Shown: positions 1-13,044, counted from the first letter of the stretch. The stretch is DNA of 64,000 nt from Phoebastria nigripes (GCA_035582835.1 JAYKAV010003437.1:112786-176785); one strand, 5' to 3'. Program-made: numbers and translations. The notes: generated by a model not told the origin, from the letters alone.

Positions 1-254
1 CCTCAGAAAAGTATTTTACTGATTTTATTTGACAGCTCAGCTGATAACAAACCGTTTGGTATACTTTTCGTACCCATGCAGATATATGTAAATTCAATGT
101 AAATGGCTTTCTCTTGTCATTTCAGCTAACCTGAAAGAGGGCATTGTCTCCTACAAATACTTTACTAAGGCAACCTTTTAAGTTCTCCAGAATTCTTGGA
201 TACCTTCTGCTTTTCTTGATACAGAAACTTTTGAAACTCTTTCAAGAGTAATAA
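1..254. other. unique AT-rich sequence, no gene seen
   Basis: This is non-repetitive AT-rich sequence flanking the first LTR. No reading frame, RNA gene or recognisable repeat stands out. Confidence 0.6.
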
Positions 255-260
255 CCACAG

Positions 261-854
261 TGGGCTGGTTTTGGCTGGGATAGAGTTAATTTTCTTCATA
301 GAAGCTAGTATGGGGCTATGTTTCAGATTTGTACTGAAAACAGTGTTGATAACACAGGGATGTTTTAGTTATTGCTGAGCAGTGCTTACACAGAGTCAAG
401 GCCTTTTCTGCTTCTCACCCCACCCCACCAGCGAGGAGGCTGGGGGTGCACAAGAAGTTGGGAGGGGACACAGCTGGGACAGCTGACCCCAACTGACCAA
501 AGGGATATCCCATAGCATATGACATCATGCTCAGCGTATAAAGCTGGGGGAAGAAGAAGGAAGGGGGGACGTTTGGAGTGATGGCGTTTGTCTTCTCAAG
601 TAACTGTTACGCGTGATGGAGCCCTGTTTTCCTGGAGATGGCTGAACACCTGCCTGCCGATGGGAAGGAGTGAATGAATTCCTTGTTTTGCTTTGCTTGC
701 ATGCGCGGCTTTCGCTTTCCCTATCAAACTGTCTTTATCTCAACCCATGAGNTTTCTCACTTTTACCCTTCTGATTCTCTCCCCCATCCCAGCGGGGGGG
801 AGTGAGCGAGCAGCTGTGTGGTGCTTAGTTGCTGGCTGGGGTTAAACCACGACA
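261..854 (+). mobile_element. solo LTR of a class II (ERVK-like) endogenous retrovirus
   Basis: The 594-bp LTR begins TGGGCTGG (a variant of the TGTCCTGG start of its relatives) and ends ACGACA. It is flanked by a perfect 6-bp target-site duplication, CCACAG at 255-260 and 855-860. A 6-bp duplication is usual for betaretrovirus-like/ERVK integration. A CRE-like TGACATCA (520-527) sits upstream of a TATAAA box (537-542), which marks the U3/R side. The sequence is closely alike to both LTRs of the ERV at 55999-58660 and to the minus-strand LTR at 12448-13044. With no internal sequence between the two duplications, it is a solo LTR left by LTR-LTR recombination. One N occurs at about 752. Confidence 0.93.
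520..542 (+). promoter_or_regulatory. LTR core promoter: decayed CRE plus TATA box
   Basis: TGACATCA at 520-527 differs by one G-to-A change from the palindromic CRE TGACGTCA seen in a sister LTR. TATAAA follows at 537-542. In retroviral LTRs this region drives transcription starting about 25-30 bp downstream. Whether this solo copy is active is unknown. Confidence 0.6.
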
Positions 855-860
855 CCACAG

Positions 861-3441
861 CCACATCTTTTCTTCTTTCAAGGAGAAAGAAGTGTATTTT
901 TCTTGTTGATAGATGGAAGTACTCTATTCTGGGGATTAAAGACAGAATACACTCTCTGTTTTTTAAAAGTTCTTTGCTGATACAGGCATTTAACAGCAGA
1001 GCTAACAGCTTGATTCTTCAGAAAAAAATTCAGGCAAACTTGCTTTTTGCAGGGGGGTATCTGTCACTCAATGCAGTGAGAGCAGCAACAGCTTATTCTG
1101 ATCTCATCGTTAGTAGTGAAACCAGTAACCCATTTCTGCAAATTAGCACTTTAAAAAAAGCAGTCTGAGGAGCCAAGTGGTTGAATAACTTCCTTGAGTT
1201 TCAGAGAGAGCATTTTGAGCTGACTAATATTGGTGCAGTGCAGCATCAAGAAATTATAACAGACATCCCAAGAAAAAGAGAGACCAATAGATCCTACTAA
1301 AAATACCTGTTTGAATGACAAAGGAAGACAAACGCCTAATTTGCCTGATGATCCCATAGAATAGTAAAAATCAAGTAACCAGGAAACACGTAATATTAAA
1401 AAAATGCAGTCAATTGAACATATAATCTTAAAAACTCTTTAGATTCATATTAAAAACTTTAGAAGAAATAAAAAGAAAACATTGGAAAATAAAAAAATGT
1501 CTTAAAATATATACATTGGACATTACCGAGCAATGTAACAGATCTGCTTATTTTAATAGAAGTTGGTAAGCTGCAGGCTGTTTGTACGTATCCCAGATTA
1601 AATTAATTAGAGAACAATATCTGAGGATGACAATTCTATAGCATACTTCTAAATCCAATATAATTTTCTATTAAAATTCTCTATTTCGTATAAAACCAAT
1701 GTCTGTTGAGTTCCATAGGTTTCAAAAATACTTCATTCCTAAAAGACAGAGTTCTAATAATTCTGGATCCAAACAGGAGGATGCATCCTACCCAACTTTA
1801 CTAATTGCAAAGTCAGATTCCTAATCTAAGCCAAATGCTTAGGTTTCCTATATGGCCAACGGAGAGAGACAGGATTTCCAAATCACAGTTCTTTCTGTGT
1901 ATCTTTGCCACCTATCTTGATGAACTGCCGGCTGAAGATGCCTGAGAGAGCCTAACCAACTATCTTGGACTGGGCATCTAACTTTTAGATAGCCAGGGTG
2001 TGCCTGAGATGCATCCTACTCTAAGGCTTCTAAGATCTTCACTTTTGGTTCTGAGAATTTATAACATTTTTTTGTTGATCTCTTTCAAATATTTCTTATG
2101 TGATCTTTGTGTAGATCAATCAGCAGTGTCACACAGGCTTATGGTTTTCATGGATAACAGAAAGCTGCTCCATCTTTTGCTTACAAGCACTGAAGTAGGC
2201 AGTGGGTCATCCTATCATGTACTCCATATGAAGCAGAAAAGCAGAACTATCAACAACAGTGTCTTACTCTCTCTCCTCTCTTCCCTTCTCAACTAACACC
2301 AGGGTCAAGCCCAACAGTTCAAACAAAAAGGATTATAATTTGCTCTTTTAAAGAGAAACACTAGTTTTAGAAAGAAAGATATATTATTGATTTGCTTGAG
2401 AATTCTTAAACACATAGTTTGTTATTTGTGCTTGCTGTTCTCCAGTTTATCATATAATTAAAGCATATCCTGTCTGGACTTGGTGTTTTCTGAAAATAAC
2501 CCTATTCTGCAATTAGTTCTGGAGAAAATTTTAATCCCAGTTACATTTTTGTGGAAGACTTATGTGAAGATGAAAAAATTTCAGACAAGATACTGCAGGA
2601 GACTGAAGGAAGATATCCTGACTCAGGACTTTTTTCCATTTTTTGTTTGCATTTAATCCATGTTCTCTNATGTGATTTATAGCAATGTAATATTTGGATG
2701 AGTAAATCTCTACTCTTATCCAGGGCAGTGCAACAAATTAATTATATTGAAACATTTTATTAAATCGCTTTAAATAATTTAAATATTTTTATTATTACTT
2801 TTTTGCTGCCCAAACAAAAAGATTGGGTATTAAAAAGCATGATTCCTTCACAAATTCCCATTTTTTGCTTAGATACGATGTTTTAAGAGGCTACATTTAG
2901 AATGAGTGTGACTAGAAACTTTGACTTCTTAATACATTATTGGGCACAGATAGTTCCTGCTATCTGAAAATCCACATTCCTCATTTGCCTCCTATTGTCC
3001 GTTAATATATGATAGTCTAAATCCTTTTTCACTGGGGTTCTTCACTTCTTCACTTTCTTTAGTTACTAAAGAAAACTACTATCAGTTACTGAAGTCAGAA
3101 CAATGACCTTAAGCATTAAGTTTAAATTCTGTTTCAGTTGTAAGCATGCAGTGATGATCACTAATGTTTAGTAACTCAGTTGTAGTTACTCTTGCATGTG
3201 ATCCTATTCTGTCAACTTTATGAAAGGCTTTGTCAGACACTTTATTTTCCTAGGAAGCTAAAATTAGTTCCTTTTCTTATATCAAACCTATAGTCTGTGA
3301 TTTCAGTCCCCTTCTGCCCTCCTTTAAAATTTGCCCAAATGCTTCAGGAGTCCATCCAAGCTTGCAAGACACAACAGAAGTTAAACAAATCCTATACTCA
3401 TGACCTAGAAAATTACTGGGTTTTCTTATTTTCAAACATAC
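861..3441. other. unique AT-rich sequence, no gene seen
   Basis: About 2.6 kb without a convincing gene or young repeat. The short open frames here (up to 116 codons, one starting inside the LTR) lack domain-like composition, codon bias or splice context. A stretch near 1750-2020 has recurring words such as GCCTGAGA and GCATC and may be an ancient decayed repeat. Confidence 0.5.
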
Positions 3442-3493
3442 GTGAACAATATGGCAGCATTTCATATGTGAACAACATGGCAGCATTTCATAT
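3442..3493. repeat. 26-bp tandem duplication
   Basis: A 26-bp unit beginning GTGAACAA and ending TTTCATAT occurs twice head to tail (3442-3467 and 3468-3493) with one mismatch. It looks like a recent replication-slippage duplication. Confidence 0.85.
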
Positions 3494-3574
3494 CTCTGAT
3501 TCTTAAAGAGATGGAGACATTTTCAAATCCCTTGTATGGTATTACCCCTCTAACACAGAGACCCCAGCATATAT

Positions 3575-3995
3575 TTGTGCATGGGATTATTCCTCCCCAG
3601 GTGCAGCACTTTGCTTGAAGTTCACCTTGTTGAACTTCATGAGGTTCCTGTCAGCCCATTTCTTCAGCCTGTCAAGGTCCCTCTGGATGGCAGCACGACC
3701 CTCTGGCATATTAAGCCACTCCTCCCAGTTTTGTATCACTGACAAACCTGCTGAGGATACACTCTGCCCCATCATCTAGATCATTAATGGAGATGTTGAA
3801 CAAGATTGGACCCGGTATTAACCCCTGGGGTACACTGCTAGTTACCGGCCTCCAACTAGACTTTGTTCCACTGATCGCCACTCTTTGGGCCCAGCCATTC
3901 AGCTAGTTTTCAATTGATCTCGCTGTCTGCTCATCCAGGCCATATTTCAATGGCTTCTCTATGAGGTTGTTAATGGGAGACAGTGTTGAAATGAA
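3575..3995 (-). mobile_element. CR1 LINE fragment, ORF2 reverse-transcriptase region
   Basis: On the minus strand the sequence encodes recognisable CR1 RT residues: GPILFN..INDL (written here as [12 protein letters not shown]), then the catalytic block read as F-V-S-D-T-K-L-G-G, followed by the post-RT segment R-D-L-D-R-L-K-K-W-A-D. CR1 elements normally carry F-A-D-D at the catalytic block, so the first catalytic Asp is replaced by Ser and this copy is dead. Both ends are truncated: neither the 3' tail nor upstream endonuclease sequence is present. The short minus-strand open frame at 3587-3775 is part of this fossil, not a host gene. Edges are approximate. Confidence 0.9.
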
Positions 3996-6280
3996 ATGAA
4001 ATATGTAGCTTCAACCTCCACCAAGCAGCTTATCATCTTCTAATTTCATAACCAAACAAGGGATTTTTGGAGTGAACATGACTTTCTAGCCCAATAGCTT
4101 CGTCGCTCAGCTGGGTGATGGAAAACTTGCAATCTGATTCCTGCTCTCAGGAGCGTTTGCATATTGACATTAAACAGACATTGGATAAATGACTTCAGAA
4201 TGGTTTCAAGTTTGCTAGGTAAAGCAAAGCAAATCTTATTCAAGTTTAGTGGGCTATTCATGCTCCATCAAATCAATGACAAAATCCTATTTGCACTTGA
4301 AGAAATTAAATCTTTTCCTAGAAACACATGATTGTAACAGACTGCCGGAGTCATTTGGTTCTGGTCCACATCATGTCAGGCAAAACCAACATATACTCTG
4401 CTTTATAATATGACCAAGTATTTGTAACTCCAGAACTCATTCGGATGCATAATAAAACCTCTTGCAATACACTGTAGTAGTATGTTTACATTCAGAGAAA
4501 TGACCCTTGGTATGTAACATATAACTTTAAATGTTTGAGCAAGATGTAACATCTGAAAGCTATTTAGCAGCTTTATGAGTGGAACTCTGATCATAGCTGG
4601 CATTTCTTGAGATTTCAGTAATTAAATTAATAGTGTATTAGAAAATTTACGTAATTTCAAGAAGGCAGAAACCTGCATGTCAAATATTAGAATTTGGAAC
4701 CACTCAGAACCCTACTGAATTAATTTGCTAAATATTAGAAAATAACTAGATAACATCAAATGAATTCTGTATTTCCTAGTGAAATTAAATATATAGTTTT
4801 ATCCTTTTAAAGTATTTTTCACAGGAATATGTGCCTGCCGTAAATAGGGATTGGAGGGATGGCAGGTTATGCACCTTAAAATTTCCACCAGGAATTATAA
4901 AGTTCTTCAGTACTGCACAACCTATACAGATTTGATAACCTCTGTTTCTACCAAACAACAATGGAGGGGGCAAAATTTCCTGAGAGAACTAAAACATCTC
5001 TTTGTTATTTTATGTACATTCACATTTCCATTAGATTGAGTAATAAATAGAAGAAAAAGCGGCAACAACAACAAAATCAATAGTCAGACTCTGATTATTT
5101 TGGATCCATCAAAATATATTAAAATGCAGTCAGAAAAAGATGTTATAAACACCACAGGAGGGTATGTTCTCTTATACAAAAGTAAAGAATTTACAGACAA
5201 CTATTTTCAAAACACAGCTAAAATGGATTAATAGAATACAACCTTTCTAACAAAATAGAGTGCCAAAGACAGGGATACACAGAAAGGCAGCATATTGGGT
5301 TCCTTTTACTGTTTGATCTGATCAGTTTTTGACTTTTCAGGTATTTGCACTTCATATTCGTTTTATTTTTACATCATGGTTATACGTTATTGAAAGAACC
5401 ACTAACTAAGCCAGATTTCAGAACAGGACACACTAAACAACAGGGAAAGGATCAGCAGAATTAGTGTGGATTCCCAGAATAATGGGCCCCCAAACAAAAA
5501 GAACTGGGCATGAAGGAATGAAAAATGCTTGATCCAGCTACTTCCATTATGCTTGTTTTACTTCACACTGGGTAGATTAGGAGTGTCCACATGGACAGTT
5601 ACTGCATTTTAGCAGATATCATACAGCCAAAGGTGGCAACTTCTTCAGTTAGCCAGAACACTTCTGTCATTGGCCTACGTCATTTATAGATGTGATTCTT
5701 TTCATCAAGTTTCTCAGAAATGGGTGATTCTTCTGTCCCTGTGTTTTCTGTAAATTAAAACTGCTAAGCTACAAGGAGGAGTATGGAAGTGATGGGTGAG
5801 GTCATATTTAAATAAGCTGTTAAATGAAAATGTAAAAATGAAAGAGACAGTTCCTTATTAATATTCTTTATTTTTAAAAAACTTCTAAAAATCAACAGAT
5901 CTAGGAAAATCTGGAAAACTAGAATGTGTACTGCCTTACGCAGATATTTGAAATAGGATTTGTCTCAGACAACTTCCAATGTGTACATCTGAATTAATCA
6001 ACTTAGTGGCTCTGGAAAGTCAAAGGAAATAAGTAAGTTCTTCATATTACTTTAATTTAGATATCAAAATAGATCAGGAGAATTATGCCATAAATTGTTA
6101 TCTCAGTGACTATAGTATGACCAGCTGAGATGTCGATGTCAAAGCTTTATACATCTAAAATTAAACATATGAAATGTGATGAACCGTGCAACTATGCACC
6201 TCCTGTAGTTTAAACATGTGGGCTTAAAAGCCATTTGCTCCTAAATTCTTTTTAACAGTGCTCTCTGTTTTGTTGGGGGG

Positions 6281-6300
6281 AAAAAAAAAAAAAAAAAAAA
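6281..6300. repeat. poly(A) tract
   Basis: Twenty A in a row, preceded by six G. It is not preceded by a recognisable processed gene or SINE, so it is best called a plain homopolymer. Confidence 0.9.
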
Positions 6301-8125
6301 TCTATAAATTCTCAAGCTGCTGATATTACATGCCAACATGTCCACAAAGACTCCTAGTGAATTTCATCCCTTGTCTCAAGCTTGGGCTGTAAGGTCTTTA
6401 GGAGAGGACTCTTCTTTGCACCATGCTCAACATGTGACAGAACATTATGTGCTCTTACGCTTTCTGAAAATACTGTAATACCTTGATACATAATAAGAGA
6501 AAAAAAATCAGTGAGAGAGGAAACCTATAATTTTAACATTCAAGGAAGGCAAGACAAAGAGTTTGCCTGCAATGAAAGAAGCATGAAGATGAGCATGGGA
6601 CCTACTTTTGAAAACACTGCATGCCAAACAAATCATTTTCTTGCCACTTATTCTGCTTATTGATGTTTAAGTCCTCCCCATTCAAAGGACTGCATCTAGT
6701 TCAACTCTCCACCATACACCCATGGTCCTCACAGTGGTTAAGAGTAAGGCTTTTCTAATCGAGCAAAATTACACCATATACCAGATTTTCTGTCCTCTTG
6801 GGCCTCCCTCTGCAGTAACAACACAAAAAAGCAGTCCAGTTGAGTGGACGATAGAACAGATGCATGTGACTCTTCAGCTTGCTGAAAGGGGTGGGGGGGA
6901 GGAGTACAAAAAATGAAGGGGTTTTGAGCACTGGCTTTAACCTGTGAAGTTTAATATCTGCCTGTGAGAAAGACTTCCAGAACAGGACTTTGATACTTTG
7001 TACCATATATACATAAGCACTTGCTAGTAAAAGCATACAGGGAAATTAAGCATCAGTTAACAATTAAAAAATGGGAGACAGACATTCATATTTTCAGAAT
7101 GCTCCGCAAAGCAGGAAGCACATGCTTGTGAAGGAAGGTTACTTTTAAGGGTTTCTGTTATGACTACTGCAAGAGAGTTTCGTTAAACTTCTGAAAGCAA
7201 CAACAAAGGAAGACAGCCACTGCTTAGAAGCCTCATAAGGGGATGTGACATACAGGACAGAAAGTGGGATATTTTTATCTTGACAAAGGTAGATGTTTGA
7301 AAAAGGCACATTAATTTTCAGACATATAGCTGGATTTCTGAGAAAGTATCCTGCTGAGATCCAGTATAAAAAAAATCTAATCAAAGGAGATCATTTGAAT
7401 GTATAAAAAAAGACTGGTCACATAAAGAGGTGGTTGCTGAATTAGTTTTACTGGGGGAAGCTGACATGACTGTGCAGTGAAAGTAATGAAATATGAGAAG
7501 CATGAGGGAGAACCCCCAGTAGAGAAAGAAGAGTTTTTACTATTTGCTTAAAGACGCCAACGTATACTACAAAGCTTTAAATCTTCCCTGAAGTTTTTCA
7601 AACACCTAGGGTATTTAGGTGTAGGAGTTTGGTTAGCACCAATCCATAGCTAAAAAGTGTATATTGCAAAGCTGTTACATATTTAATTAGTTTGCTGTGC
7701 AATTGCTGTAATAGAACTGAGGGAAAGTTTCATTTTATTGAACTTCAGTCAAGCTTGTAGAGAAGTGACTTTGGGAGATTAAATTAGTCATCTATGCTTT
7801 CTCTGAAGTAAATGGACAGAGATAGACACCTCCAGCAGGCAATTCATTCTAGCCTAAGTTAGCTGTCTAAGACTGTTTGGATGAATCACCTTCTGACGTG
7901 TCTATCTCTCTCTATTTCAGAGGGCACCTAGTTAGCTTCAGCTGGCTATTAAATTTTCAAATCACTCTTTTTAAGCAAAATAAACCTTACCAATATTTAC
8001 AGACAGCTGCTTTGAACTGAATAAGCATATATATTTGATCTCATTTTTAGAGTTGTTAAACGTACTATTGACCCAGAACTGAAAACCACCTCTCTGATTC
8101 TGGAGGAATATTCAAAGTTCTTATT

Positions 8126-8193
8126 AAAAAAAAAGGGAGCCAGAATCCCACAACAACAAAACAAAACAAAACAAAAAACAAAAACCAAAAAAA
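8126..8193. repeat. A-rich / (CAAAA)n simple repeat
   Basis: An A9 run at 8126-8134 is followed at 8151-8193 by repeating CAACAA and CAAAA units. Confidence 0.85.
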
Positions 8194-8518
8194 CCCTTGG
8201 ACTTAGTTCCAATATACTCACTCACTTTTGTAACAAGGTAAATCCTTACAGCTTTGATGTATGTCTGTCTAGGACTCCTGGTCAGAGCTCTTTCCAGTCA
8301 AACCTGATTCATAAGACTTAAACTTCATGAACTTCCCCATTGCTATGGAGTATCTGCAACTGTATCTGATCAGGGTAGCAGTTCCACTTACATTGCCATG
8401 ATGTCTGGCTTTCTGTAGAAAAGACAACTGGAAAACTACAGGTAACATGCACTATGCAAGCATTTATATAAAATTTAAACTTAGAGCAGTAGGAAGAACT
8501 GAGTCTCACAACACTGGC

Positions 8519-8577
8519 AAAGAAGATGAAAGAAGAAAGAAGAAAGAAAAAGCCCTCTGTAAGCAACCAAAAAAAAA
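8519..8577. repeat. (GAAA)n purine tract and A-run
   Basis: GAAAGAAGAAAGAA-type units occupy about 8519-8551, followed by a run of A near 8569-8577. Confidence 0.8.
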
Positions 8578-9026
8578 TTTTTTAATGGAGTGGGTGAGAA
8601 GTAATAAAGACTGCATGTCCATATTAATTTTTATGTTATAGTGTCCTCTTTCCACTATCAACAGTAAAAATTCCATTGCATGGGAAAATGACACAGTTCT
8701 TAATAATTGCCTAAAGTTGTTGGGACAGGAAAAATACTCTCACAGAGCAGCATCTGGGATATAAACACCATACAGGAGAAGGAGTATTACTGTATTTCCT
8801 ACAATGACTCTTTTAAGTCAGAAAATTGCAGTTGTTATTGCAGATTTTAAAACAAATTCTGTTCTTTTGTAGTGGGGCAATTAATCAGTTCAGAAAAGCT
8901 ACATTGGTGTGTCTGAGGAAACGTTTTGTCTGGACCAGTCTGTGGTGCTGCCTGTTGAAATGCATCTGTGGCAATCAGAATTTGGTTTTTACATATACAC
9001 CTTTCTTATGATACTGTATATTATTG

Positions 9027-9051
9027 TTTTTTGTTTGTTTTTTTTTTTTTT
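9027..9051. repeat. T-rich tract
   Basis: TTTTTTG/TTTG units lead into T14 at 9038-9051. Confidence 0.85.
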
Positions 9052-12000
9052 AATTGTATGCATAGATCTTCATCCCAATCTCTTTATGTCAGTTTACTGA
9101 CAGGTACAAAGACTTCTGATTTTCCAAATACTGGTACTCCTGTTAGAATGTGAATTCCTTTCCATAAACATTGAGCTATTCATCAACAGTGCTTAGAAAC
9201 TTTTCAAAAGCAGGTATTTCAGTTAGAGGAATTCCCCTTTTTAACAGTCTTTAGACAGTGGAGGAGAAAATGGCCTTAAATCCTACTTTCCTCTTTTGAA
9301 GCTACACTACCTTTGATGTTACACTGAAAGATAAGAGAAAGGGATGGGACCTCCACAATGTAAAATTGTGTGAGGTTGCATGGGTGTGCAGGAAAATAGG
9401 CTAGGAGGGAAAACTGACTGGAAGACTGTGGATAGTATACGCAGCCTTTGCTGATTTGAGCTGCTAGTTTATTAGGCGTGCTGACATGGATCCCAACCCA
9501 AACCTGTGCATGACCTGTGTGATCCCTGCCAGCCCAAGACTCAAGCTTAACCATATGTCCCCTGACAGAGACACAGTAAATGCAACCCTTTCCAAAATCT
9601 GACCACAGCCCTCTCTCCAGCCCATTCAGACCCTGGATGCTTCAGATCTAAACCTCACAGGAAGCAGGGAGGGAGGGCGGAAGAGATGCTCCCAGGTGCT
9701 AGCCTGACATCAACCAAGCAGTACCTTAGGTTATGTCTAACATGTACTAAATCAAAGAAGGGAAAGTATTGTTATTTGGCCCCAAAGCCAAGTGGCATTG
9801 ACTGGCTTAAATCCATGCTTCTGGGCTAGTGAATTTCATAATTTGATTTGGAAAAAAAAAAACATGCAGAACCCCTGCGTGAGGATTTTTCTGGTTATTC
9901 CCAAGGTCTTGGAAATGGGTATATGGCAAGTCAGGCTGAGTGCAAAAAGTGGTGCACAGGAGACAGTTACAAAATTATTTACAAGGTAATGGCCATTTTT
10001 TCTGTTATGCAACATATGACAACAAAATATTCTCATCTTGTTAGTGTTATCTTGAAAATTAATAACATGCACTGTTCTTCCTTTGTATCATAACTTTTGC
10101 TTAAACCTCCTTTGCATTACGTACTTACTTGCACAAATACACAGATTCATACACACATGTACACCACAAAATTTCCCATTGAGATCCCTCCCACCTACAC
10201 ATGGACGTCAGGGTCAAAGCCAAACCCCTGTATCCCTCCCATACTTAAACTTAACACTCATGCATTGGTCCCCAGAGGCCAGAATCCAAACCTTAATTGT
10301 AATCTCATCGGTCCTTGTCAGATTTAGATCTATTCCCATCCAGCTGCTTCTGTTATCCCTTACCATGCTCTGATAGTCCACAGTGGACTCATTTCCAGCC
10401 ATAACTTGTCAGATCCTCCTAAAAAGCAAGTCTCCAGTCCTAACCAACTCCAAACACAGCTACATAGCCTATTTATCAGAATTTGCTTGCTAAAATTTAA
10501 CTTTTAGTACAGTCTTGGTCTTTGCCTTCCTCCTAGCTCAGCAGTCATAGCCATAACATGGTGACCTCTATTAACCTGTGTCCTAAACCAGCCACCCAGT
10601 CCTAAACTTACATCAATCTTAAACGTAGTCTAGTATTGGTACTAAAACATTCACTTGGCAGAAGGTTTCAAAGAAATTAAAAATTTTATCCATATATTTT
10701 TCAGAAAATGAAGGATGTCAATTTATAGTCATCACAAATCTTTAATAAAAGTGCAATTGGTTTACTTTATAGGGGATCCATTTTTTCAGATGACATATAT
10801 TGCTTCACCCAAATACCGCTTCATATCGACATATAATATAATGGCCAGCGTACAGGGTACAGCAATCTGACTGGTATAATAACACTGTGAAGGCCTTTAA
10901 GTGAAGTGGTCTTTCCACAAATGATTTGAGGAAACCTGGGAAAATATTTAACAAAAGCAGAACTGATGCTAATAAAAATAATATCTACACCTTCGTTTAC
11001 AAATAAAATTAATTTTATCTCTTCCCAACTGATTTTGTTACCCTGCTAAGTTAGATCAAACTGCTTATCTTGACAAAGATTGATTACCAATTAAATATCA
11101 CATAAGCTAATAAAACAATACCTTGAAGTTTATCCAGATGGCTTTATTAAAAACAATAATCTCTGACATAAACACTACTTGGAAGGATTGCATTGCTGAA
11201 ATATTTCAGAAGCTACAGGAAGTTTTAATGATATCTTGACAAAGCAGGAAATCTCAGTAGATATGTAGTGAAACTTAAGGTGACCTTGTAAATAGCCTAT
11301 ATAAAACATTTTATAAAACTGTTGTTTCCTGACATTCTACTTTTTCCACCATTTGATGTCAGGTTACATCCAGTGAAATGAAACTATATGAAAAGCTATC
11401 CTTCAAATATTAAGTTCCATCATTTTTCCTGCCTCCCAGGGCATGAAATAGCTACCCACCACCTGCTGTTCACAGGTTGGTTTGTCAGGTTGCAAGTCAG
11501 AATTGATATGCACTGACTTCTATAGCACCCCAAACTATATTATATCTCTGTAGTGCTTAGGATAGTCACTGCTGCCCTGTGCTGGTCTGCAAGCATCCCT
11601 AGAACTAAATTAAAACAAAAGTAATTCTAGACTAGACTGTCTGTTTGAATTTTACCATATGTCATGCAAGGACATTGAATGAAAATTGTATAGTTGGGGC
11701 AAGTCACAGAACAGCCAAGGGCAAATTCATTAAACATCTGCAGCCAAAATTATTTTGGGTTCATTGATTCAATGTTTTTCATGAAATAATTTTATGTGGC
11801 TATTCAGACGTACAAAAAACCACTTCTGTTTTCCAAACTGATGACAGCTAGAAAGGACAAGAACTTATTCAAGGAGCTTTCTCTTAGCCAGCATCCTCCA
11901 GGTGCACCCCATATATACACTTATTCAGGTGTGTTTCCCTTTTTATATTATTTATAAACAATTGAAATAGCAATATATTTCTTTACTTAATTTTTTTGAA

Positions 12001-12447
12001 CACATGAGCTGAAAGTAAGTACAAAATGAATGAGAAGATTCAACCCAGATAAGCAGTGGGAAAGCTTTTGGGCTGTGTTTTTCTCATCACTGTTCACTTG
12101 ACAGAAAGAAGCTAAATTCTTTGACCTTGGGTTAGCTATCATAAAATGTAATCAAAATTTTTAAGCTCAGAATAAAATGTTCTAAATAGGTTAGCAAGCT
12201 AAGTTTACTCCATTTCTATGGTGTATCATGTCCTGAAACAGGTCATATTCCCAAAAAAATGAATGAAAAGAAAAAACTTTTTCTTGTAGAAAAAATACAG
12301 GTTAAGAGCTAGTGGCAAACTAATCATAAGACATGCTGCAATTTCTTAAAAACACTGAACAAAACCTAACAGGTTCCAGAAGGAAGGATTTAGCTAAAAA
12401 TCAGGCAGACTTACAGAAACTGCAAAATAAAAAAAGCCCTAAAATGT

Positions 12448-13044
12448 TGTCGTGGTTTAACCCCAGCCAGCATATAAGCCCCACACAGCCGCCCGCTCAA
12501 CCACCCCCCTCAATGGGATGGGGGAGAGAATCAGAAGAGTGAAAGTGAGAAAACTCGTGGGTTGAGATAAAGACAGTTTAATAGGGAAAGCAAAAGCCGC
12601 GCACGCAAGCAAAGCAAAACAAGGAATTCATTCACTACTTCCCATCGGCAGGCAGGTGTTCAGCCATCTCCAGGAAAGCAGGGCTCCATCACGCATAACG
12701 GTTACTTGGGAAGACAAACGCCATCACTCCAAACGTCCCCCCTTCCTTCTTCTTCCCCCAGCTTTATACGCTGAGCATGACGCCATATGGTATGGGATAT
12801 CCCCTTGGCCAGCTGGGGTCAGCTGTCCCAGCTGTGTCCCCTCCCAACTCCTTGTGCACCCCCGGCCTACTTGCTGGTGGGGTGGGGTGAGAAGCAGAAA
12901 AGGCCTTGACTCTGTGTAAGCNCTGCTCAGCANTAACNAAAACATCCCTGTGTTATCAACACTGTTTTCAGCACAAGTCCAGAGAATAGCACCATAGAAA
13001 CTACTGTGAAGAAAATTAACTCTATCCCAGCCAAAACCAGCACA
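12448..13044 (-). mobile_element. solo LTR, same ERVK-like family, reverse orientation
   Basis: The reverse complement starts TGTGCTGG, continues with the same U3 as the other LTRs, and ends ACGACA (TGTCGTGG at 12448 on the + strand). The inverted TATA box TTTATA is at 12763-12768, and the CRE-equivalent is TGACGCCA at 12778-12785 (TGGCGTCA on the element strand). No internal ERV sequence is attached, so it is a solo LTR. Immediate flanks (AAATGT on the left, AACATA on the right) do not form a clean target duplication, unlike the LTR at 261-854. Three isolated Ns lie at about 12922-12938. Open frames inside it (for example 12656-12919) are LTR sequence, not genes. Confidence 0.9.

Larger units (their letters stand above)
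3996..12447. other. 8.4 kb of unique AT-rich sequence with simple repeats
   Basis: No host exon, RNA gene or intact mobile element is recognised. Short open frames (below 100 codons) on both strands look like chance. Simple-sequence tracts are listed separately. The stretches 9480-9660 and 10170-10640 are unusually rich in C and A on the + strand with repeated CCAAACC/CTTAAAC/CCTAACC-like words. The stretch 7790-7960 resembles a decayed ancient repeat. Confidence 0.5.

Noticed and set aside
6281..6300. Poly(A) as evidence for a processed pseudogene
   Set aside because: The sequence upstream has no recognisable gene or SINE body and no flanking direct repeats were found.
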